Origin: Paenibacillus xerothermodurans
GTDB taxonomy: Bacteria; Bacillota; Bacilli; Paenibacillales; NBRC-103111
Assembly: GCF_002220865.2 (NCBI RefSeq)
Contig: NZ_NHRJ02000004.1
Coordinates: 248,001-312,000 of the forward strand
Length of the DNA stretch: 64,000 nt
Direction: 5' to 3'
Shown: positions 35,003 through 43,737 of the stretch, in pieces
Position numbering within the stretch: the first letter of the stretch is position 1
How the letters are laid out: each line of letters opens with the position of its first letter
Program-made: the position numbers and the translations under genes
The notes under the pieces: generated by a model
The model's database searches: none
What the model was told of the DNA's origin: nothing
Seen by the model: only the letters and a program-made list of their open reading frames with translations

Positions 35003-36079
35003 TCATTGCAATGAATATGGGAATCCGTCCACGTCATAGAAGATTTCTTCCCAATACCTGGTCATTCGAGTTCCCCACTTCACGGCTAACTCCTCCGGCT
35101 CACTCTCTATCCCCAGCGCGAGTTTCACTGCCAAATAAGGCAAGTTGACTCCCGCCCCCACACAATGAATGATGGTTCCCTGAATTCTTGGATTGATTTC
35201 CAGGATTTTTGGTTTGTTGTTGCAATCCAGCCGTACCTGGACCCCTATGTTTCCATGTAACCCCAGATGGTTCACAATTTGGCTGGCGTAATCAATAATA
35301 GGTTGTTCGTGCACGACTACTCCCCTAGTCGTTATGCCACCGACCATAGCTTCCCGTAATCTCGGAATGGCGGTTAACACCTTGCCTTGGTCAGCGAGTA
35401 AATCTACACTATACTCCTGACCGGGGAGGTACTCCATGACCACCATCTCAGGTATCCGTGTCGCATGTTTTAAAACATCGAACAAATCAGTTATGCTGAT
35501 ATACGTGGAATTGGGCTTTTCGCTAAACAGAAGCAGAGCTCGATCTTTACTGGGATCTAACACACGAAACCCTCGGCTTCCATTTGACAGTGTCGGTTTG
35601 AAGCAGACCGGATTATCGGGGTAGCCTAATTCACGAATTGCTTCATCCAATTCCTCGACGGTTTTGATTATTCTATAGCGGGGGGCATCAAAGCCTGCTT
35701 GTGCCAATTCCTCAAGTAACCTCCCTTTGTTATTTGCTATCACTAGTTTTTCATAATCGGACACGGACACAGACGTACCTTTGTTGTCAAACAGCGTTTT
35801 GTGCTCTGCAAACTTAAATAGTTCTTTTGTGACTAACGGCAGGATCACGTCAGCACTTTCCCTTTTACATATGTCCAACACAGTCCGTGTAAAAGCCTGA
35901 TCTGTCGCCTCGGGAATGTGATAGAAACGATCTACCATTGCGCGGCCCACCGCGGTGGGAGAAGCGTCCAATCCGATGATGTGGATGTTTCTATCGGACA
36001 CTTTTCTTAACGCTTTGATCACCCCCGCCGCTCCTGGTGAGCCGGCTCCGGTAACCACGACTTTTATAAGTTTTTTCAT
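35003..36079 (-). CDS. ATP-grasp ligase (carbamoyl-phosphate-synthase-like)
   Basis: A 358-residue ATP-grasp protein: Rossmann-like preATP domain (VVVTGAGSPGAAGVIKALRK, residues 6-25), ATP-grasp domain with VCFKPTLSNGSRGFRVLD, MEYLPGQEYSVDLL and the metal-binding ILEINPRIQGT. It is far shorter than CarB (about 1070) and has only one grasp unit. Such proteins activate a carboxylate and join it to an amine or other acceptor. Inside a uronic-acid nucleotide-sugar operon it could amidate or aminoacylate the carboxyl group; this is inference. AGAGGTG 6 bases upstream selects the start. Confidence 0.88.
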   Translation of the reverse strand: MKKLIKVVVTGAGSPGAAGVIKALRKVSDRNIHIIGLDASPTAVGRAMVDRFYHIPEATDQAFTRTVLDICKRESADVILPLVTKELFKFAEHKTLFDNKGTSVSVSDYEKLVIANNKGRLLEELAQAGFDAPRYRIIKTVEELDEAIRELGYPDNPVCFKPTLSNGSRGFRVLDPSKDRALLLFSEKPNSTYISITDLFDVLKHATRIPEMVVMEYLPGQEYSVDLLADQGKVLTAIPRLREAMVGGITTRGVVVHEQPIIDYASQIVNHLGLHGNIGVQVRLDCNNKPKILEINPRIQGTIIHCVGAGVNLPYLAVKLALGIESEPEELAVKWGTRMTRYWEEIFYDVDGFPYSLQ

Positions 36080-36126
36080 TTGTTTCACCTCTTGCGCACA
36101 TGAGTTCATCCTTGGGTAGCGAAAAT

Positions 36127-37227
36127 TTATCTCATAAATTGATGTATCAAATGACTAATATATTGCTGCTGAGCGAGCGTAAGCTCCGGAAACATCGGCA
36201 GAGCCAGCGCGTACCGTGATAATTCCTCAGCGGCAGGAAAATCGCCCGGGCGATAACCGAGATACGCGCAGGCCTTTTGCAGGTGCAGAGCGCACGGATA
36301 ATAATGTCCTGTAGCTACACCTCTCTGCTGCAGGTAGGAAGCCAGTTCATCGCGCTTTTCGCATTCGGTCAAGTAAATATGGTAAACATGGCGTACCTCG
36401 GGAATGGTATACGGTAGAGTAATTCCAGTATCTTGAAGCAGTTCCTTATACACCGTCGCTTTCTTCTGACGGAGCCGATTCCACTCTTCTAATTTCCTCA
36501 GCTTGATACGCAGCATCGCAGCTTGTATTTCATCCAGTCTGCTGTTGTAACCTATAGCCTCGTGATAGTATCGCTCAGTGCTTCCATGCGAAGCGAGTAA
36601 ACGAACCTGCCGCGCGACATGCTCGTCATCAGTGAAGATAATGCCGCCGTCTCCATACCCGCCTAAGTTCTTAGTGGGGAAAAATGACACACAGCCGACA
36701 CGTCCTATGCTTCCTACGGGTGTCCCCTTGTAATGGGCGCCGAACGCCTGACACGCATCTTCAATCACATCAATATGATAACGCTGCGCGATGCAGAGAA
36801 ACGCATCCATGTCAGCGGGTTGGCCGAAGAGATGAACCGGTAGGATCGCTTTGGTTTTTGAGGTGATTTGCGCTTCGGCGTGGTCCGGCGACAAATTGTA
36901 TGTCTTCCTATCGATATCCGCAAATACCGGTACAGCTCCTACTCTGGCAATGGCTTCCGCTGTCGCAAAGAACGTATACGGGGATGTAATAATCTCATCG
37001 CCGGGCTCGACCCCGCAGGCGTGGAGGGCCAACACCAGGGAGTCTGTCCCGTTCGCCGTAGAAACGGCGTATTTCGACAGCGTCAACCGGGCTGCTTCTT
37101 TCTCAAAGAGATTTACCTGTCGGCCTGCAACATAAATACCGCTATCCAACACCTCTTCGACGGCGCGCACCAGCTCAGTTCTTATTGTGAGGTACTGTGC
37201 GCGTAAATCGATCAAAGGGATAGTCAT
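36127..37227 (-). CDS. DegT/DnrJ/EryC1-family PLP aminotransferase, WbpE-like
   Basis: A 366-residue sugar aminotransferase. The internal aldimine Lys is in SFFPTKNLGGYGDGG near residue 190; N-terminal IPLIDLRAQYLTIRTEL and ANGTDSLVLALHACG, PYTFFATAEA, IEDACQAFGA and NSRLDEIQAAML are typical of WbpE-type enzymes. It would transfer an amino group from glutamate to the 3-keto uridine sugar. It starts 5 bases after the acetyltransferase stop. Confidence 0.93.
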   Translation of the reverse strand: MTIPLIDLRAQYLTIRTELVRAVEEVLDSGIYVAGRQVNLFEKEAARLTLSKYAVSTANGTDSLVLALHACGVEPGDEIITSPYTFFATAEAIARVGAVPVFADIDRKTYNLSPDHAEAQITSKTKAILPVHLFGQPADMDAFLCIAQRYHIDVIEDACQAFGAHYKGTPVGSIGRVGCVSFFPTKNLGGYGDGGIIFTDDEHVARQVRLLASHGSTERYYHEAIGYNSRLDEIQAAMLRIKLRKLEEWNRLRQKKATVYKELLQDTGITLPYTIPEVRHVYHIYLTECEKRDELASYLQQRGVATGHYYPCALHLQKACAYLGYRPGDFPAAEELSRYALALPMFPELTLAQQQYISHLIHQFMR

Positions 37228-37232
37228 TGGGC

Positions 37233-37943
37233 TTAGTCCTCCTTCGCGGTGATGTCTGCACGATTTACGACTCTCGCCGGCACGCCGACCACCGTTGCAT
37301 ACTCCGGCACATCTTTTGTGACAACAGAGCCCGCCCCAATGACGGATTTTGCCCCAATGACAATCCCAGGCAGCAGCGTAGCATTGTTGCCGATGCTGGC
37401 CCCTTGCCGGATCCGCGGCCCGAGCAGCTTATACGGTGCTCGGCTCATGTATTTATCATTAGAAGTGGATACCTCCGGCCCTATGAATACATCGTCTTCA
37501 ACCACCATATCTGCAGTGATATAAGCTCCGGTTTGAATGACACAGCGCTGACCGATTGCCGTCCTACACTCTATTTTCGCGTTTCTTCCGATAATTGTTC
37601 CATTTCCGATCGTGACTCTCTCACGGATACTCGCAAGATCGGCTACCAGAACTCCCTCTCCTAATGCTGTACCCGAGTAAAGAACCACGCCGTTGCCGAT
37701 GCGGCTTTGCTCTCCGATAATCAAAGGTCCTTGGCCGGTGACACCATTTCGGACGAGAGAGTTTTGATAGGGTTGACAGCCTACCACGGAATTGCATCCG
37801 ATCGTAACATCATCCGCTATGACCGTTCCTGCGAAGATCACAGTATTATGGCCAATCCGGACATTTCGCCCTAACGTAACACCATTTTCAATCACCACAT
37901 TGTAGCCTAGACTCCAGCTCGGATCGATCCTGCAATCTACCAC
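37233..37943 (-). CDS. Left-handed beta-helix N-acetyltransferase, WbpD-like
   Basis: A 236-residue hexapeptide-repeat acetyltransferase. Successive six-residue turns such as NVVIENGVTLGRNVRIG and ASIGNNATLLPGIVIGAKS form a long left-handed helix; it ends GAGSVVTKDVPEYATVVGVP. The GTG start is set by AAAGGAGG 9-10 bases upstream; the frame continues upstream but without a ribosome site. It is longer than the smallest WbpD (about 190) by an extra helix segment. First gene of the operon; probably acetylates the amino group added by the WbpE-like enzyme. Confidence 0.88.
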   Translation of the reverse strand: MVDCRIDPSWSLGYNVVIENGVTLGRNVRIGHNTVIFAGTVIADDVTIGCNSVVGCQPYQNSLVRNGVTGQGPLIIGEQSRIGNGVVLYSGTALGEGVLVADLASIRERVTIGNGTIIGRNAKIECRTAIGQRCVIQTGAYITADMVVEDDVFIGPEVSTSNDKYMSRAPYKLLGPRIRQGASIGNNATLLPGIVIGAKSVIGAGSVVTKDVPEYATVVGVPARVVNRADITAKED

Positions 37944-38113
37944 TGAACGTTGCCTCCTTTCACATACTTCAGATGGCTTGTTTGTATATCTACTAGATGA
38001 TTCTATGTATATGAAAGTACGTTCGTTCTGGTATTGGACAGCTCCCCCTGCCGTTGTAAAAAATGAATCACGATGCACGGGGGGATGCGAGGTGCGGATA
38101 GTTTTCCCAACGT

Positions 38114-38157
38114 AAAAAAGCTTCTATCACCGGTAACTGTCAGTGATAAAAGCTTTT
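38114..38157 (-). terminator. Terminator of the deacetylase/glycosyltransferase operon
   Basis: AAAAGCTT-C-TATCAC pairs with GTGATA-A-AAGCTTTT (one mismatch) around a 12-base loop; on the minus strand T6 follows. The remaining 37944-38113 gap carries the Wbp-like operon promoter region, in which no clear -35/-10 pair stands out. Confidence 0.8.
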
Positions 38158-38203
38158 GACGATACAGCTGTATAAATCCAGCAATAGTTAAGTCGCTTGA
38201 AGG

Positions 38204-38938
38204 TCACGATCCGTAATACTCTCTAAAAACTTTCACGTTACGCATGAGTTCATGTGACACGTGATCATCTAAATCCTTTCTGGCTTGATGCAGCTTTTCA
38301 ATAGGTGTGTCACAGTTGTCAAAGCACCACCAAATCGGATGAATGAGCGCATGCAATTTGTTATGATCGGCCAAATGTCGGCAAACACAGCCCTCTCTCC
38401 ACTGATGATTGGAATCGGAAAGATATTTGAAATCACCAAACAAAATCCGGTCGTATGAATTTATCAATCCGTCGATCTTCCAATGCTGATTCAGCATGGC
38501 TGCGGTAGGACGATGAAAAGAATACGCGCTAACCGTGTGATCGATGATGGTTGACAATATCCCGATTTCCCTTTGTATCATCATGCTTAGATCTTTGCTT
38601 TCAGGATAAGCCGTCGGATCGAAGTGCAGCCCTATGCTGTGCCCCAAATCGATGATGCGTCTAATAAGTTTAATTTGTTCCGGATGAATGACGTTATAAT
38701 AAGGAGCACTCAACCAGACAAAAAACGTTGCCGTCACACTCTCCTCAGCTTCGATCTCCGCAAGTTTATTAGCATAAACCAAACTATGATCCAAGTCATG
38801 CCTGAGAATGAATACTCTGTCTGCGTGTGAAGCCGACATTTTCACATATTGCTCATAATTGGTAAAGGCAAATCCCGCGTGCTTGATCTTTCGCAAAATT
38901 TCCCGGTAATGGCGTGTGGTAAAATCACATTGGAGCAA
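38204..38938 (-). CDS. Polysaccharide-deacetylase-like protein
   Basis: A 244-residue protein with the NodB-like beginning of the fold: VFILRHDLDHS (metal Asp/His region), IDLGHSIGLHFDP (second metal motif, His-x-x-x-His) and YSFHRP (loop). Its substrate is unknown; similar proteins in glycan loci remove N-acetyl groups from sugars. The start is TTG with GGGTGA upstream, overlapping the glycosyltransferase stop by 14 bases, so the two are coupled. No signal peptide, so it acts inside the cell. Confidence 0.75.
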   Translation of the reverse strand: MLQCDFTTRHYREILRKIKHAGFAFTNYEQYVKMSASHADRVFILRHDLDHSLVYANKLAEIEAEESVTATFFVWLSAPYYNVIHPEQIKLIRRIIDLGHSIGLHFDPTAYPESKDLSMMIQREIGILSTIIDHTVSAYSFHRPTAAMLNQHWKIDGLINSYDRILFGDFKYLSDSNHQWREGCVCRHLADHNKLHALIHPIWWCFDNCDTPIEKLHQARKDLDDHVSHELMRNVKVFREYYGS

Positions 38939-39971
38939 GTGTCGTCACCCGTCTCCCTCTCGCTTGCTTTCTGCGCAAAAAATCCTCCACATAGTTGATA
39001 AATTGCCGCGCCCGAACACGGTTCGTATGGTATTTGTGGATAAAAGCGTATCCCGCGTTAGTAATTCGTCGTCGTTCCCTGACGTTCTTCAAATAATATT
39101 GCGCCTTTTTCTCCACATTAAATTCATTGCAGGCGACAAAGTTAACGCCATCTTTGAAACCTAATTCCAGCACATCTGCGTTCGGCTCGGCCAATAGTAA
39201 GGTTTTGCATCCAGGTGCCTCAAAAAATTTGAACACAGCGCACTGCCATTGTCCGCCGCAGGTGAAGAAAATCTTTGAACGGTTTAATTCACGGGCATAC
39301 CTGGCATTGATCATTACCCCCTTTGTTCGGCGTACGCTGTGTCCGGGGTGCGGATGGTACACAAATCCGTTGGCATGCTGCATTTTGCGAAATACTACTT
39401 CTCTAAATTTATAATTCCCTTTCGGCGGATTTCGCCTAGGGCGATATTTACGCCCCCGATAGTGGAATTGCCCCATCAGCAGGTAATCGATGCTTTTGCG
39501 TAATCCCCAATCCTTTATAACATAAGGATTAATTGACCACGGAAGCCATCTGTGTTTGTCCCTATATTGCGGATAAACCTGAAAAAAGGAGTGTTTAACC
39601 GGGCAAAAAATTAAATCTATCTTATTCTTGTCAATGTAACTTGTCCTCGATTCCTCCCCGTACTTTCTCACCTGAGCCGCTGTTGGCTTATAGTGCAAAT
39701 CATTGACAAAACATCCCTTAGGTATATTTACCGTGTCCAGGCCTGTGATTTTGGGCGCCATTGAATAACGCCACGCCGTTTCATAATGGTAAATAAAATC
39801 AGGCTGGAACTCTAGCTCGCTCAGAATATCGTGTATATTACCATCCTTATACCAGTACTTCACTTCCGCCAATTTTTCCAGTGCTTTGATTACCCCGAAT
39901 TTTTGTCTGTGTTTCGGATAAGCTCTCCAGAACGGCTTAATCAATACCAAAATTTTTAACTTTCTTCGCAT
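38925..39971 (-). CDS. CgeB/YkvP-type glycosyltransferase
   Basis: A 348-residue protein resembling CgeB and YkvP, GT-B glycosyltransferases of spore surface glycans. N-terminal KILVLIKPFWRAYPKH and the C-terminal domain with SKIFFTCGGQWQCAVFKFFE followed by APGCKTLLL and a Glu-containing LELGFKDGVNF (nucleotide-binding region). Rich in Arg, Lys and Tyr. GGGAGG is 7 bases before the ATG. The upstream sequence has CATAAAATA (40004-40012, minus strand), a match to the sigma-K -10 form CATAnnnTA, though the -35 is weak. Confidence 0.8.
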   Translation of the reverse strand: MRRKLKILVLIKPFWRAYPKHRQKFGVIKALEKLAEVKYWYKDGNIHDILSELEFQPDFIYHYETAWRYSMAPKITGLDTVNIPKGCFVNDLHYKPTAAQVRKYGEESRTSYIDKNKIDLIFCPVKHSFFQVYPQYRDKHRWLPWSINPYVIKDWGLRKSIDYLLMGQFHYRGRKYRPRRNPPKGNYKFREVVFRKMQHANGFVYHPHPGHSVRRTKGVMINARYARELNRSKIFFTCGGQWQCAVFKFFEAPGCKTLLLAEPNADVLELGFKDGVNFVACNEFNVEKKAQYYLKNVRERRRITNAGYAFIHKYHTNRVRARQFINYVEDFLRRKQARGRRVTTLAPM

Positions 39972-40080
39972 TAGCGGGCCTCCCGTCGAGTGAGTCTGGT
40001 AGCTATTTTATGGAGAATGGCAATCGATGGCATACACAGATGTCTTCGTGCCCACGTAAATAAGGAGAATAGACTTCTGC

Positions 40081-41487
40081 ATGCGGGGTATTTATCTACA
40101 CCACTTCTACAGTCTGTCATACTATAGCGTGAATGCTTTGGTTGAAAAGGTAATCTCTCACCACCAGCACGAGGGGGTAGAAAATGTGTATCGGATGCCG
40201 AAGTTTAGTCCAGACTTTGCGAAGCGCAGCCGGGAAATTTATCAGCTGAAATTTTTAACTGACGGATATCCAGGAAGGCTAATCAATGGCAAAATAGAGC
40301 CTCATCCGCTGTACGGCACATTTGTGCTACGCGATTACTTAACCCAATATGAACAAAAACGAGACCCCCGCGTAAAGGAAGCCATTATGCGTGTTTGCGA
40401 CGCCGCAATCGCGAGAATGAAGCCGTACCGTGGCGCCTTGGTTTTCTGGTATGCTTTCGGCACGCCGTTCAACCATTCGAGTAAAAGTTACTACTCCGGT
40501 CTTACTCAATCCCATTACGCCGCACTTTTCGCACAAGTTTATCAAATCACAGGAAAAGAAGAATATAAAGTTGCCGCCAAAAAAATATACAAAAGTCTCC
40601 TCATTCCACAGAAGCGTGGCGGTGTATTCTATCGAAGCACGAAAGGCCCGAGCGTTCAGGAACTTCCCATGCATCCCAACGGTTATGTTTTAAACGGCTG
40701 GCTGACCATACTTTCAAACATTAAAAATTATGCAAGGATATTCAATGACAGGCAAGCTAACAAGTTCTGGGCAGAGAACGTATCTTGTCTGAAGCGGCTG
40801 CTTCCTCTGTACGACCTGCCCAAAGTTGCAAATAGTCGGTACACTTTGAACGGTCCGGCAGCGATCGAGCTCCATGTGCCGGTCAAAGATATAGAAATCA
40901 AGGACGTGCGGCTGAAAATACCCGGCGAGGGTGTTTATCACGTTCCTGTCACCGCACCGAAACACAGCTGGTCTCATTATATATCCCCGCAAGCGGTAAA
41001 AAAGAAAGCCGGCAAACTCTTATTCAATGGCTATGACGCAAGAATTAATGTTTTGCTCAGCCGTTTCTCCTACCCTAGCAGAAATAAATTGCTCATCACA
41101 CTAGTGAGTAAACAATCTACTAGCTTATCCGTGAAGGTTGCGCATGGAGATTTTCTGGCGACCAGCAACCGACAGCAAAACCAAAAGTATACCGTGATTG
41201 GTAAGCGCCGGTTGAAAAAGGGCAGTAATCATATTGAAATTGGATTACCCTGGAAATTACTTGGTCTGATCGGGTACCCTACAACCTTCAAAAAAATTGG
41301 AGACGCTTATTATAACAACTATCACTTTATTCATATCGTGAAGTTAGAGGAATTGTATCGCTTGACAGGAGACCAGATATTCCGGGAATATGCGCGCAAA
41401 TGGAAGAGTTACGTAAAACGCTGGTCCAACATGGCCGCATATAGAGGTATGCAAACTCAGCCTTATAAATATGCCAGATTTAGGTGA
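40081..41487 (+). CDS. D-glucuronyl C5-epimerase-like protein
   Basis: A 468-residue protein. SYYSGLTQSHYAALFAQVYQ (about residues 139-158), MHPNGYVLNGWLTILSNIKN (near 200-220) and NSRYTLNG are the C-terminal glucuronyl C5-epimerase family segments (PF06662). These enzymes flip C5 of glucuronic acid in a polymer. The protein is cytosolic by sequence (no signal peptide). RBS AAGGAG is 13 bases ahead, rather far. It is divergent from the CgeB-type gene and is the first gene before the MBL protein. Confidence 0.78.
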   Translation: MRGIYLHHFYSLSYYSVNALVEKVISHHQHEGVENVYRMPKFSPDFAKRSREIYQLKFLTDGYPGRLINGKIEPHPLYGTFVLRDYLTQYEQKRDPRVKEAIMRVCDAAIARMKPYRGALVFWYAFGTPFNHSSKSYYSGLTQSHYAALFAQVYQITGKEEYKVAAKKIYKSLLIPQKRGGVFYRSTKGPSVQELPMHPNGYVLNGWLTILSNIKNYARIFNDRQANKFWAENVSCLKRLLPLYDLPKVANSRYTLNGPAAIELHVPVKDIEIKDVRLKIPGEGVYHVPVTAPKHSWSHYISPQAVKKKAGKLLFNGYDARINVLLSRFSYPSRNKLLITLVSKQSTSLSVKVAHGDFLATSNRQQNQKYTVIGKRRLKKGSNHIEIGLPWKLLGLIGYPTTFKKIGDAYYNNYHFIHIVKLEELYRLTGDQIFREYARKWKSYVKRWSNMAAYRGMQTQPYKYARFR

Positions 41488-41517
41488 CGTGCATCTAAGA
41501 CACAGGGGGCAAGCATT

Positions 41518-42807
41518 ATGAGGATTGAATGGGTAAACCATGCTTCATTCATTTTGGCAGCGTCGAATATAACAATGATTTCCGATCCTTGGTTAGACGG
41601 AACAGTGTTTGACAACGGTTGGGCTCTGCTATCCGATACGAAATTCAAGTACGAGGATTTCAGCCGAATTACCCATATCTGGTTTTCACACGAACACCCC
41701 GATCATTTTAACCCGCCGAATTTAAAACAAATTCCCGCGGCATATCGAAGTAAAATAACTGTCATATTTCAAGAAACGAAAGATAAAAAGGTTGTGCAAT
41801 ATTGTGAAAATGTTCTGGGCTTTAACGTTGTAGAGTTGAAGCAGGACCAATGGTATAGGTTATCTTCGGACATGGAAATCATGTGCTGCCCTGTGTATGG
41901 AGATTCGTGGCTTGCTGTTAAAACAAATGACGTGTCAATTCTAAACCTCAACGATTGTGTCCTGACTGAGGATGAAGCCATACGAGGTATTAAGAACCAG
42001 GTAGGCCATATTGATGTATTATTGACCCAATTTTCGTTTGCCAAGTGGGTGGGAAACAAGAATGACACCGTGTCACGAAAAAAACATGCCAACGAGAAAT
42101 TAGACACATTAAGGAAGCAAGTCCGCCTATTGCAGCCTGAGTTCGTCATCCCATTTGCAAGTTACATTTGGTTTTGCCACGCGGACAACTACTACATGAA
42201 TGCTGATGTGAATAGGATCGAAGATGTGTATAACACCGTGTTGAACGACAAACTCGCTGCGCCTGTTGTTATGTATCCGGGTGACATATGGCACCTCGGC
42301 AAACAATATAATTCAGCTGAATCCATTGCAAAGTATAATGTTGATTATCAAAGAGTGTTAACATCCCCAACGTTGGTTTTTTCTCAGCGGGTGGATATCA
42401 ACGATTTGTTGAGCGATGCAAAGAGATTCGCCCACGCTCTGCTCACCGCGAATAAGAAAGATGTAGTGGAGTACCTTCTGGATGAACCTGCAGCTGTATA
42501 TTTAACAGACTACAAGCAAGCCCTGCTGTTCTCTCTAAAAACCGGATTAACGGAAACCAGCATTCCCGCAGCGCACTGTGATGTCGCCTTATCCTCAGAG
42601 GCATTACATTATTGTTTCCAGTTTTTATGGGGCGGGGACACCTTAAACATCAACGGTAGATTTCAAATTCCTGAACACGGAGCCTACGTGAAGTTCCGGA
42701 AATTTTTCGTTGTTTCCAATCTCAACAACAGGGCGGTTGATTTTGATTTGCCATTTTTGCAGAATATAATTACCAAGATCAAAAACAATTTCGATGATAT
42801 CGATTGA
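41518..42807 (+). CDS. MBL-fold metallo-hydrolase-like protein
   Basis: A 429-residue protein with the metallo-beta-lactamase fold. Metal motif HIWFSHEHPDHFNPPNLKQI (HxHxDH, residues about 52-70), preceded by ISDPWLDGTVF, as in UlaG and CMP-N-acetylneuraminate-type MBL members. An additional C-terminal domain (about 270-429) is unrecognised. RBS AGGGGG lies 8 bases upstream, 30 bases after the C5-epimerase gene, so the two are cotranscribed. The role in glycan processing is inference. Confidence 0.8.
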   Translation: MRIEWVNHASFILAASNITMISDPWLDGTVFDNGWALLSDTKFKYEDFSRITHIWFSHEHPDHFNPPNLKQIPAAYRSKITVIFQETKDKKVVQYCENVLGFNVVELKQDQWYRLSSDMEIMCCPVYGDSWLAVKTNDVSILNLNDCVLTEDEAIRGIKNQVGHIDVLLTQFSFAKWVGNKNDTVSRKKHANEKLDTLRKQVRLLQPEFVIPFASYIWFCHADNYYMNADVNRIEDVYNTVLNDKLAAPVVMYPGDIWHLGKQYNSAESIAKYNVDYQRVLTSPTLVFSQRVDINDLLSDAKRFAHALLTANKKDVVEYLLDEPAAVYLTDYKQALLFSLKTGLTETSIPAAHCDVALSSEALHYCFQFLWGGDTLNINGRFQIPEHGAYVKFRKFFVVSNLNNRAVDFDLPFLQNIITKIKNNFDDID

Positions 42808-42923
42808 GTCGAGTGGACCCGGCGGCGAGCGCGTTGAGCGCACGGCAGCTGCGGCGATCTGCGAATCAAACAGAGCCTCAAGCAAGCGGCGGCCAACTGC
42901 GCTTCAGTCACCCGGTGCGAATC

Positions 42924-43003
42924 TCATTCGCAGCAGATCATTCGCGCCAAGGAAAACCGGTTCGATCAACGGCTCCCCGTTTTCGTCTTGGAAAATCAGT
43001 GCG
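42924..43003 (-). pseudogene. Decayed remnant of a second GH36 gene
   Basis: Bases 42924-42948 are identical over 25 bases to 43873-43897, the 3' end of the GH36 gene including its stop codon. Bases 42953-43000 then align with an internal part of that gene (about 44721-44770) with roughly four in five matches, encoding DENGEPL against DETGEPL. The two parts are joined as if about 830 bases between two short CATTCGGCG repeats had been lost, shifting the frame. The flanking 42808-42923 shows no gene. Confidence 0.6.
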
Positions 43004-43020
43004 CGTGCCGCCACCAGCGA

Positions 43021-43542
43021 TTAGCCGGAATTGCGCTCTATATGCCAATTTCCATAATCTATGATGACGAGCTCTTTTTTGTTTTTTAAACGAACGTTGC
43101 CCGCTCTGATCATTCGGTTGTTCTTACGCAGCACATCGTGGATATTAACGCCAAATTTCAGAAATCTTTTCCATATTTTTGCCAACTTCTTCGCATGCTT
43201 CCTCCGGTGGACCGTGCGCTGCATATTCGGCATGATCAACCAACCGTCGCCATAGTCTACAATCTCGCAAAGGTATTGCTGCAGCGAGCGCGGAGCTTGT
43301 TCATACAACACCACTTCATTTCTATTACACGTGATGCCTGATTTTTTTCTGGCTACCTTCAGTACGTACCCATTCCCCATGTCGAACACGAGTCTGTGCT
43401 TTCCGGTTCCCATCAATTTATAGCGAAGTCGCAAGGCTTCTATCACATCCGTCTCTGCATACGATCTTCTACCACCGCGCTCTAGTTTTGTTATCCAGCT
43501 ATTGATAGACTGCAGCTCTGTATCACTCAAAAACTTAGCCAA
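43021..43542 (-). CDS. Small protein-kinase-like (YrbL-type) protein
   Basis: A 173-residue protein. HRLVFDMGNGYVLKVARKK is a beta-hairpin with the ATP-site Lys; VVLYEQAPRSLQQYLCEIVDYGDGWLIMP follows the kinase hinge order; the tail ELVIIDYGNWHIE resembles the metal-binding DFG/DYG. The HRD catalytic loop is replaced by a very basic segment (RRKHAKKLAKIWKRFL), so phosphotransfer is uncertain. Start is TTG with GGGAGG 7 bases upstream; frame upstream is open but without a ribosome site. It probably belongs to the same glycan region. Confidence 0.72.
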   Translation of the reverse strand: MAKFLSDTELQSINSWITKLERGGRRSYAETDVIEALRLRYKLMGTGKHRLVFDMGNGYVLKVARKKSGITCNRNEVVLYEQAPRSLQQYLCEIVDYGDGWLIMPNMQRTVHRRKHAKKLAKIWKRFLKFGVNIHDVLRKNNRMIRAGNVRLKNKKELVIIDYGNWHIERNSG

Positions 43543-43713
43543 ATCTTCCACCTCCCTATTAAAAATATATGTAAAGACAATGTAAATGGCTTGGACAGGT
43601 CGCAAGAGCCGATGCAATCTTCCACCTGCCTGAGAAGAATGGGCATGAAAGCACGCAATAACGTTAGCACGGGGAGATCCGAAGCCACATTCAGAATGTG
43701 CCCAAGCACAACA

Positions 43714-43737
43714 AAGGCCACTCATTCGAGTGACCTT
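43714..43737 (-). terminator. Probable terminator after the GH36 gene
   Basis: On the minus strand AAGG-T-CACTC pairs with GAGTG-G-CCTT (one mismatch) around loop GAAT, followed by TGTTGTGCTT. The U run is interrupted. The remaining 43543-43872 gap contains no supported gene; a TTTACA (43574-43579, minus strand) sits upstream of the small kinase gene but would place the RNA start too close to its ribosome site. Confidence 0.5.

Noticed and set aside
42826-42870. Similarity of GGCGAGCGCGTTG to the reverse strand near 43845
   Set aside because: Only about 12 G+C-rich bases in inverted orientation; not longer than expected by chance in this composition.
42804-43064. Short plus-strand frames over the GH36 remnant
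   Set aside because: No ribosome site, low-complexity translation, and the DNA is better explained as a decayed copy on the minus strand.
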